Shown piece by piece: positions 1 through 5,125 of a DNA stretch of 17,257 bases. Position numbers and translations under genes: made by a program. Under the pieces are notes generated by a model. It did no database searches. It was not told where the DNA came from and was given only the letters and a program-made list of their open reading frames with translations. This stretch comes from Acidobacteriota bacterium. Lineage in GTDB: Bacteria > Acidobacteriota > Polarisedimenticolia > Polarisedimenticolales > Polarisedimenticolaceae. Location of the stretch: NCBI GenBank assembly GCA_011773795.1, contig WVWW01000205.1, forward strand, positions 1 to 17,257, read 5' to 3'. Position 1 is the first letter of the stretch. Each line of letters starts with the position of its first letter.

Positions 1-32
1 GTCATGTGCTCCAGGATGGTCGGTTTTTCCAT
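1..32 (-). CDS. possible start of a divergent gene, cut by the window edge
   Basis: On the minus strand an ATG at 32-30 opens a frame of ten sense codons that runs off the left edge and reads MEKPTILEHM. The codons look plausible for a gene start, and the AT-rich stretch beside it (33-172) would suit a divergent promoter region. No strong ribosome binding site is visible upstream of this ATG, and ten codons are too few to identify a family. It could equally be chance. No function is proposed. Confidence 0.25.
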   Translation of the reverse strand, partial: MEKPTILEHM

Positions 33-172
33 GATCACATCAATCCGTAAATCCGGATAAAAGGATATTACTAAACCACGAAGATTTCAACCCGTAAAAA
101 AGAGTAAAGAGGGGATCCAACGGACACCCCTCGCCAGGGCCTGCCGTATGATGAATCGGTCGGGGAAGCTTC
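33..172. promoter_or_regulatory. AT-rich leader upstream of the histidine kinase
   Basis: This non-coding stretch is much richer in A and T than the genes around it, as expected for a promoter region. It holds AATCCG twice, 8 bp apart (42-47 and 50-55), and ATCCG-N6-CGGAT as an inverted repeat (43-58), which could be an operator. A GGGGAAG at 162-168, four bases before the ATG at 173, is the likely ribosome binding site of the kinase. I could not find a convincing -35/-10 pair with good spacing on either strand. Promoter function is therefore inferred from composition and position only. Confidence 0.45.
109..132. other. stem-loop in the kinase leader
   Basis: GAGGGG (109-114) and CCCCTC (127-132) pair perfectly, and TCC/GGA inside can extend the stem across a small bulge. 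Read on the minus strand, the hairpin is followed by TTTACTCTTTTTT, which looks like an intrinsic terminator. On the plus strand it would lie in the 5' leader of the kinase mRNA. Either an antisense-blocking terminator or a leader structure is possible. The sequence alone does not decide. Confidence 0.35.
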
Positions 173-1849
173 ATGGTTGACCAAATACGACAATTCTTAA
201 AGCACCATCGACTCTGGCTAGGTCTCGGAGCCGTCGCGATCCCCCTCGCGCTGTTACTGGGACTGCAACTCAAATGGCTCTCCAGACTCGAGCGAACCTC
301 GGCCATTGCCGAGAAGGCCTGGCTGTCGAACTACATCGAGGCCGTATCCAGCGAGGTCGAGTTCTTCTACCGCGCTCAGGCCGAGCGGACGCTCAACGTC
401 CCGGACGAGCTCTTCGGCCGCTCCGAGAGCAAGATGGCGGCCCACTTGAGAAAGAAGACCGTCGAAGGAGTCCGGGGGATTTTCGTCGCGCGGTTCGACG
501 CGGCGGACGGCCCCTGGGACGGCCTGCTCGTGTTCGATCCGGCGACCCAGGACTGGGTCGAGGAGAGCGACCACGAGACGCTGTTCGCGGCGATCGACAT
601 CGCGCTCTCCCCGTGGGAGATCCTGGCCAACAAGGGGGTCCTGCTCACGTCGCACAACATGACCGTCGACGAGAAGGACCCCTCGAACCGGATCATCCTC
701 AGCCCCGTGTCCGACGACGCCTGTCGCGTCCTCGGCGTCGCCGGGCTGGTCCTCGACACCGACTACTTCAAGGACGATCTGCTGCCCCGAATGATCGAGA
801 AATCGCTTCCCAAGTTCTTCGACGAGCGGACACGCCGCAACTTGCTGATCACGGCTCGCGATCGCGAGGGTCAGGCGGTGATCGGTCCGAGCCATGTGTT
901 CGAACACGAGGAGGAGGTCGTCGACGGGCTGACCTTCGTGTTCTCCGACTGGACGCTGGGACTCGGTAGTCGCGGCACGACGACGGAGCAGTGGGCGCGG
1001 ACCAACTTCCTGCTGAACCTGAGCCTCACCGTCGCCCTGGCCATCGTCGTGCTGGGTGGCATCGTCTTCATGCTTCGGACGGCGTCACGCGAGGTCCGGC
1101 TGTCCAGGATGAAGTCGGAGTTCGTGTCCAACGTCTCTCACGAGCTGCGCACCCCGCTCGCATCGATCCGCATGTTCGGCGAGTTCCTCCGTCTGGGCCG
1201 TGTCCAGGACGTCGAGCGAAGCCGGCGCTACGGCGAGTACATCGAGACCGAGAGCCGCCGCCTGACCCAGCTGATCAACAACATCCTCGACTTCTCGAAG
1301 ATCGAGTCCGGCGCGAAGACCTACGAGCTGGAGCCCACCGATCTGGACGAAGTGGTTCGCGAGTCGGTCCAGACCTGGGCGGTCAGCCTGAAGCACCGCG
1401 GCGTGCGTTTACGCTACGAGCCGCCGCCCGCCCGAATCCCGGAGGTCGTGATCGACTCGGAGGCGATCCGTCAGGCGCTGGCCAACCTGGTGGACAACGC
1501 CGTCAAGTACTCGGGAGACTCCACGGAGATCGTCGTCTTCCTGCGCCGCCGCGGGGACCGGCTCGATCTCTCGGTGAGCGACCAGGGCATCGGCATCTCG
1601 CGCTCGGAGCAGCAGAAGATCTTCGAGCGCTTCCACCGCGTCGGCACGGGGCTCGTCCACGACGTGAAGGGGAGCGGCCTCGGTCTCTCGATCGTCGAGC
1701 ACATCGTGCAGGCCCACGGCGGTGAGATCGTGGTGGACAGCGAGCCCGGCCGCGGGAGCACGTTTTCGATCCGACTCCCACTCGAGACCCCGGGACGTGA
1801 GCAACCGGCGGTCGATCTGGACGGCGCGACGCGCCTCGGTGAGACCTGA
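173..1849 (+). CDS. membrane sensor histidine kinase (HisKA type), no HAMP
   Basis: This is a 558-residue two-component sensor kinase of the inner membrane. It should autophosphorylate on histidine and pass the phosphate to the response regulator encoded next. A hydrophobic segment at about 14-33 and another at 279-301 frame a roughly 245-residue extracytoplasmic sensor region that I do not recognise. The HisKA H-box SHELRTP gives phospho-His 323, with E324 and T327 forming the usual ExxT phosphatase motif. The HATPase domain has the N-box (N442 in LVDNAVKYS), G1 box DQGIGI (470-475), F-box FERFHRV (484-490) and G2 box GSGLGLSI (500-507). All catalytic residues are present. TM2 is followed after only about 12 residues by the dimerisation helix, so there is no room for a HAMP domain. 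The ATG at 173 has GGGGAAG four bases upstream. The stop codon overlaps the regulator start (TGATG), so the pair is co-transcribed and probably translationally coupled. The signal sensed is unknown. Confidence 0.95.
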   Translation: MVDQIRQFLKHHRLWLGLGAVAIPLALLLGLQLKWLSRLERTSAIAEKAWLSNYIEAVSSEVEFFYRAQAERTLNVPDELFGRSESKMAAHLRKKTVEGVRGIFVARFDAADGPWDGLLVFDPATQDWVEESDHETLFAAIDIALSPWEILANKGVLLTSHNMTVDEKDPSNRIILSPVSDDACRVLGVAGLVLDTDYFKDDLLPRMIEKSLPKFFDERTRRNLLITARDREGQAVIGPSHVFEHEEEVVDGLTFVFSDWTLGLGSRGTTTEQWARTNFLLNLSLTVALAIVVLGGIVFMLRTASREVRLSRMKSEFVSNVSHELRTPLASIRMFGEFLRLGRVQDVERSRRYGEYIETESRRLTQLINNILDFSKIESGAKTYELEPTDLDEVVRESVQTWAVSLKHRGVRLRYEPPPARIPEVVIDSEAIRQALANLVDNAVKYSGDSTEIVVFLRRRGDRLDLSVSDQGIGISRSEQQKIFERFHRVGTGLVHDVKGSGLGLSIVEHIVQAHGGEIVVDSEPGRGSTFSIRLPLETPGREQPAVDLDGATRLGET

Positions 1850-2529
1850 TGCCACGTGTCCTGATCATCGAGGACGACTCCGCGATGGCCGTCGCACTCC
1901 AGGACGGCTTCTCCTACGAGGGTTACGAGGTCGACGTCGCGCCCGACGGGTCCAAAGGACTGAGACTGGCCAACGAGGGCAACCCCGACGTCATCGTGTT
2001 GGACGTGATGTTGCCCAAACTGAGTGGCATTGACGTCTGCAAACGCATCCGGCAGAACAACAACCATGTCCCGATCATCATGTTGACCGCGAGGGGACAG
2101 GAGGCCGACAAGGTCGCCGGCCTCAAGATCGGCGCCGACGACTACGTCACCAAGCCGTTCAGCTTTCTCGAGCTGATGGCCCGTGTGGAGGCGGTCCTGC
2201 GGCGCGTCCAAGAACGTTCCGAAAGCGCAGAAACCTACGAATTCGGCGACATCAGGATCGACTTTCGCCGCACCCAGGCGTTCAAGCAGGGCAAGCACCT
2301 GTCGTTGTCCCCACGCGAGTTCAAGTTGCTTCGCTTCATGATCGACCACCGCGGAGAGGTCCTGGCCCGCGAGCGATTGCTCGACGCGGTGTGGGACTAC
2401 GACAACGTCCCGTTCACGCGCACCGTCGACATGCACATCGCCAAGCTGCGCAAGAAGATCGAGGACACGCCGCAGGACCCGTCCTACATCGTGACCGTCC
2501 ACCGGGTGGGGTACCGGTTCAACGGTTGA
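1849..2529 (+). CDS. OmpR/PhoB-family response regulator
   Basis: This 226-residue cytoplasmic transcription factor is the likely partner of the preceding kinase. The receiver domain (about 3-118) has the acidic pocket D9/D10, phospho-acceptor D52 in VLDVMLP, T80 in MLTARG and K102 in YVTKPF, so phosphorylation should be functional. The C-terminal half (about 127-226) is a winged helix with LSPREFKLL, the FTRTVDMHIAKLRKKIE recognition-helix region and the closing VGYRF strand. These are typical of PhoB/OmpR DNA-binding domains. Length is normal for the family. The ATG at 1849 overlaps the kinase stop by one base, and GGTGAG at 1838-1843, inside the kinase gene, can act as its ribosome binding site. 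Family members usually bind direct repeats. The AATCCG repeats at 42-55 are one candidate autoregulatory site, by inference only. Target genes are unknown. Confidence 0.96.
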   Translation: MPRVLIIEDDSAMAVALQDGFSYEGYEVDVAPDGSKGLRLANEGNPDVIVLDVMLPKLSGIDVCKRIRQNNNHVPIIMLTARGQEADKVAGLKIGADDYVTKPFSFLELMARVEAVLRRVQERSESAETYEFGDIRIDFRRTQAFKQGKHLSLSPREFKLLRFMIDHRGEVLARERLLDAVWDYDNVPFTRTVDMHIAKLRKKIEDTPQDPSYIVTVHRVGYRFNG

Positions 2530-2543
2530 CGGGCAATTCCGCC

Positions 2544-2574
2544 TTGACTTCCGGGCCGCTTCATCTGATATTAT
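2544..2574 (+). promoter_or_regulatory. candidate sigma-70 promoter for the HTH-receiver gene
   Basis: TTGACT at 2544-2549 matches five of six bases of the -35 consensus. Downstream, TGATATTAT contains an extended -10 (TG at 2566-2567, then TATTAT at 2569-2574) with 19 bp spacing, or GATATT at 2567-2572 with 17 bp spacing. It sits in an AT-rich gap within GC-rich surroundings, about 45 bp upstream of the ATG at 2617. It implies that the third regulator can be transcribed apart from the two-component operon. No clear terminator follows the response regulator, so read-through is also possible. Confidence 0.5.
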
Positions 2575-2585
2575 TCAAAGCAAGT

Positions 2586-2599
2586 TTTAATACATTAAA
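2586..2599. promoter_or_regulatory. perfect AT palindrome, possible operator
   Basis: TTTAAT-AC-ATTAAA is an inverted repeat with six-base arms and a two-base spacer. It lies just downstream of the candidate -10 box and 17 bp before the start codon. In this position a bound protein would block transcription. Autoregulation by the encoded HTH protein, or binding by another regulator, is inference. Chance is possible because the patch is AT-rich. Confidence 0.35.
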
Positions 2600-2616
2600 T
2601 AGTTCAAGGCGACTCT

Positions 2617-3228
2617 ATGAGCAAGGCAGTTTTCACGACGTTCGAAACGGCGAAGCTCTGTCACGTTTCCCCGCTGTCGATCATCAACTGGGTCAACGCG
2701 GGGCGGCTGCCGGCGTTCCGCACCCCGGGCGGGCACCGGCGCATCCGCCGCGAGGACCTGATCCGCTTCATGAAGGACAACGGGATCCCGCTCCCGACCG
2801 ACCTGCAAGACGGGTCCGGGAAGCCGCGCGTGCTCGTGGTGGACGACGAGGAGACGATCCGGGAACTGCTCTCGGAGCACCTGCAGTCCCGCACACCGTC
2901 TTACGAGGTGCTGGGCGCGTCCGACGGCTTCGAGGCGGGTCGGCTGGTTGCCACCTTCAAGCCCGATGTCGTGTTGCTCGACCTCCGGATGCCGGGGCTC
3001 GACGGGTTCCAGATCTGCCGCACGATCAAAGCCGCCCCGGAGTCGGCGAGCACGACCGTTATCGCGATCACCGGATTCTACTCGCCCGAGATTGAAGCCC
3101 GCATCCTCGAGTGCGGCGCGTTGAAGTGCTTCGCGAAGCCGATCGACCCCGAAACGCTCTCGTCGTGCATCGATGCCGTCTTCGAGCAGCGCGCGAGCAA
3201 AGGCAAGCGGCGACGCACGCGCAGCTGA
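2617..3228 (+). CDS. HTH (excisionase/MerR-like) plus C-terminal receiver domain regulator
   Basis: This 203-residue cytoplasmic regulator has reversed domain order. Residues 5-54 form a short winged helix-turn-helix of the MerR/excisionase/BldC kind: FETAKLCHVSPLSIINWV is followed by the wing signature AFRTPGGHRRI and an RREDLIRFM helix. After a linker of about 15 residues comes a complete receiver domain (70-195). It has acidic residues D76/D77, phospho-acceptor D122 in LLDLRMPGLDG, T152 in IAITG and K174 in FAKPID, so it should accept phosphate. No output domain follows the receiver, so the HTH is the output. The ATG at 2617 has AAGGCGA at 2606-2612, four bases upstream. No kinase is fused or adjacent other than the one at 173-1849, which may also feed this protein (inference). 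The C-terminus is very basic (KGKRRRTRS), perhaps a second nucleic-acid contact. DNA target unknown. Confidence 0.9.
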   Translation: MSKAVFTTFETAKLCHVSPLSIINWVNAGRLPAFRTPGGHRRIRREDLIRFMKDNGIPLPTDLQDGSGKPRVLVVDDEETIRELLSEHLQSRTPSYEVLGASDGFEAGRLVATFKPDVVLLDLRMPGLDGFQICRTIKAAPESASTTVIAITGFYSPEIEARILECGALKCFAKPIDPETLSSCIDAVFEQRASKGKRRRTRS

Positions 3229-3229
3229 C

Positions 3230-3245
3230 GGCCCGCGACCGGGCC
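3230..3245. terminator. GC hairpin between convergent genes
   Basis: GGCCCG (3230-3235), loop CGAC, CGGGCC (3240-3245) form a perfect six-pair stem-loop. It fills almost all of the gap between the stop of the HTH-receiver gene (3226-3228) and the stop of the opposing lipoprotein gene (3245-3247). The position suggests a bidirectional terminator. There is no T tract on either side, so it would be a weak intrinsic terminator or merely a pause or mRNA-end structure. Confidence 0.5.
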
Positions 3246-4270
3246 TACACGCAGCCCACGACCGCGTCGAAGACGGAGGTCCGGATACACGCCTGGACCG
3301 CCGTTTCGTCGAACGTGCAAGTGCCCATGTCCCAGTCGCAGTTCGTCAAGACCTGTTCGTTGTTGAAATCGACCAGGACGAAGCCCTGAGCGGTGGGCAG
3401 GTCGAAGTCGAACGGGATCGTGACGTCCGTCAGCTCCACCTCGTAGACTTGTTCGTCGCTCTCGCAGGCCAGGCCGATCGTATCGGAGATCCGCGACTCG
3501 ACCATCGAGAACTCACCCGGCGTGGGGGGGTTGGCCTGATCCGGGTTGGGCCGGTGGACACAATTGTCGTCGACGTCGGGGACGCCGTCCCCATCGCTGT
3601 CCACTTCGACTCCCGTGAAAAAGTTCACCACGCGGCAGGCATTTCCGATCCCGAAACCACCGGAGTCTCGCTGGTTGCCCGTCGACAATTCCTCCGGTGT
3701 CGTCGTGCCGTCGCCGTCCGCGTCGCAGTTCAGGGGGTCGATGCCGCAGTCCCCGTTGGGCACGAGGATGCAGTTGTCGTTGCCGTTGAGGACCCCGTCC
3801 CCGTCGTCATCCCCGATGTAGGGGAATACGACCGGGCGGACCCGTTTGACCCGGACCTTGAAATCCAGCACCAGCGTCGCCTGAACCACGCTGCCCGGGG
3901 CGACCGCCTCCAGCACGAGATTCTCGACGCAGGTGCCGAAATGGGTCGTGATCCGGTTCGCCGTGTCGATGCCCTGGCATTCGGCGAGACCGGCCTCCGG
4001 GAACAGCAGATCGTGAGGAGAACGCGGATCGCCATCGATGGTCAACATGGCCTGGGTCACCGTCCAGAGCATCGTCTGCACCCGGTTTCCCGACGAGACT
4101 CCACCCGGCGTCAGCACCACGGACTGAGCCACGATCGCCGGATCCACCGTGAGCAGACTGACCGATCCGACCTGACTGACCTGCGGATCGTCGATCGTGC
4201 AACCGACGCACACCGCACCCAGGGCGACAACCAGGAACAGCCTCTGACAGACCGAGGAGTTCGACGGCAT
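3245..4270 (-). CDS. putative lipoprotein with thrombospondin type 3 repeats
   Basis: This is a 341-residue predicted lipoprotein. The N-terminus MPSNSSVCQRLF followed by a hydrophobic stretch ends at VGC, making C24 the likely lipidated residue. The lipobox is imperfect because position -3 is Cys. Residues about 25-150 are an unrecognised beta-rich region. Residues about 152-245 carry calcium-binding type loops: DDDGDGVLNGNDNC, DADGDG and DSDGDGVPDVDDNC followed by PNPDQ, which is TSP3 vocabulary shared with the two giant proteins upstream. The remaining ~95 residues are Cys-containing (NCDWDMGTC, ACIR, VVGCV) and match no family I know. The frame stays open further upstream, but a start there would lie inside the preceding gene and lack a signal peptide. 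I therefore chose the ATG at 4270. It is five bases after the stop of the preceding lipoprotein gene and is preceded only by GAG, so translational coupling is likely. Probably a surface or periplasmic Ca-binding protein; partner unknown. Confidence 0.82.
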   Translation of the reverse strand: MPSNSSVCQRLFLVVALGAVCVGCTIDDPQVSQVGSVSLLTVDPAIVAQSVVLTPGGVSSGNRVQTMLWTVTQAMLTIDGDPRSPHDLLFPEAGLAECQGIDTANRITTHFGTCVENLVLEAVAPGSVVQATLVLDFKVRVKRVRPVVFPYIGDDDGDGVLNGNDNCILVPNGDCGIDPLNCDADGDGTTTPEELSTGNQRDSGGFGIGNACRVVNFFTGVEVDSDGDGVPDVDDNCVHRPNPDQANPPTPGEFSMVESRISDTIGLACESDEQVYEVELTDVTIPFDFDLPTAQGFVLVDFNNEQVLTNCDWDMGTCTFDETAVQACIRTSVFDAVVGCV

Positions 4271-4275
4271 CTCGA

Positions 4276-4947
4276 TCAGTTGATCGTCAGGTAGTCCAGC
4301 GTTTGCGCAATGAACTGGGATTCGTCCCACGTCGACGGGTTCTGCTGCTGGTAAGTGCCGCCGACCATGACGCAGTCGTACGAGTTGTTCAGGGCCGTGA
4401 TCATCTTCTCGATGTCGAACGTAAGGGTAAGCGACGTCTCTTGGGCGTTGGAAACCGTGAAGATCTGCGGGACCGCGAAGCTGTCGACCGTGATCTCGCC
4501 GGGCGGGAAATAGAATCGTTGGGCTCCTTCGCAGGTCGTCGGGTCCGGCGGAACCCACGGATTCGTCGGGTCGCCGAATTGCATGTCGGAATACCGGATT
4601 TCAATGATCTCGTAATCACCCTCGGACAAGGGTACCGGCCTGAGGAACGACGGGTCGACCATCGGCTCGGACACGTTGACGAACAAAAACGTCCGCAGCA
4701 GACTCAACTCTTTACCTGTGAATTGTGCGCCGATCGCTTGACTCGCGCCGGCATCCACGGGCCGGATCAGGATGCGATCGATGTCGAAGCTGCCAAAGGT
4801 GAACCGTGTAGGATTGGGCGTGATCACCGACATCCTTACGGTCCCGTTCCCGGCCGTAATCACGGTGCTGTTCGGGCAACCGGTGGAAACCACCACCAGG
4901 GTGGCCGCCAACAACAACAACAGTCCTTTTCCAGCACGTGGCTTCAT
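4276..4947 (-). CDS. putative lipoprotein of unknown function
   Basis: This 223-residue protein begins MKPRAGKG, continues with a strongly hydrophobic stretch (about 9-20) and reaches STGC, so C24 is the likely lipidation site. The mature part is beta-rich. It includes a segment around FTFGSFDIDRILIRPVD and a stretch ending LSEGDYEIIEIRY, which loosely recall DUF4382-like lipoproteins. That resemblance is from memory and weak. An ATG nine bases upstream (4956) is also in frame. I prefer 4947 because GGAG (4957-4960) is nine bases from it but directly abuts the other. A candidate promoter lies at 5023-5051, so this gene leads a two-gene operon with the TSP3 lipoprotein, whose start is five bases past the stop codon. 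No catalytic motif is seen. Role unknown. Confidence 0.78.
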   Translation of the reverse strand: MKPRAGKGLLLLLAATLVVVSTGCPNSTVITAGNGTVRMSVITPNPTRFTFGSFDIDRILIRPVDAGASQAIGAQFTGKELSLLRTFLFVNVSEPMVDPSFLRPVPLSEGDYEIIEIRYSDMQFGDPTNPWVPPDPTTCEGAQRFYFPPGEITVDSFAVPQIFTVSNAQETSLTLTFDIEKMITALNNSYDCVMVGGTYQQQNPSTWDESQFIAQTLDYLTIN

Positions 4948-5022
4948 CGCACCCATCTCCGTCAGACCCGTTGCCGGGTCGCGAGTTGTAGAAGCGTACC
5001 GACCCGATCGTCGAGGTGCCAA

Positions 5023-5051
5023 ACTATAGAAGAAACGGTGCGGTGAGACAA
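5023..5051 (-). promoter_or_regulatory. candidate sigma-70 promoter of the lipoprotein operon
   Basis: On the minus strand TTGTCT (5051-5046, four of six) is followed after exactly 17 bp by TATAGT (5028-5023, five of six). The -10 lies about 75 bp upstream of the lipoprotein start at 4947 and in the gap after the giant protein gene, so it would drive the two lipoprotein genes independently. Confidence 0.55.
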
Positions 5052-5099
5052 CCGCTGCGGGGCCGAGCTTTCGTTGTGCATTCGCCTGACTCCCGGTCG

Positions 5100-5121
5100 A
5101 AAAAGCGTCCGATCCCGGGAC
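5100..5121 (-). terminator. weak terminator-like hairpin after the 2019-residue protein gene
   Basis: Directly after the stop at 5126-5128 on the minus strand, GTCC and GGAC (5118-5121 with 5107-5110) can pair around a seven-base loop and are followed by GC and five T (5104-5100). The four-pair stem is short. It could be a weak intrinsic terminator that separates this gene from the downstream lipoprotein promoter. Confidence 0.25.
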
Positions 5122-5125
5122 CGAT

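Noticed and set aside
1471..2502. Minus-strand open frame of 343 codons opposite the kinase and response regulator.
   Set aside because: It is a GC-rich shadow frame. The plus-strand frames contain all HisKA, HATPase, receiver and winged-helix motifs, and the antisense product has none.
4271..4558. A longer start for the TSP3 lipoprotein, from an ATG at 4558.
   Set aside because: It would overlap the preceding lipoprotein gene by more than 280 bases in another frame and place the signal peptide in the interior. The ATG at 4270 gives a proper N-terminal signal.
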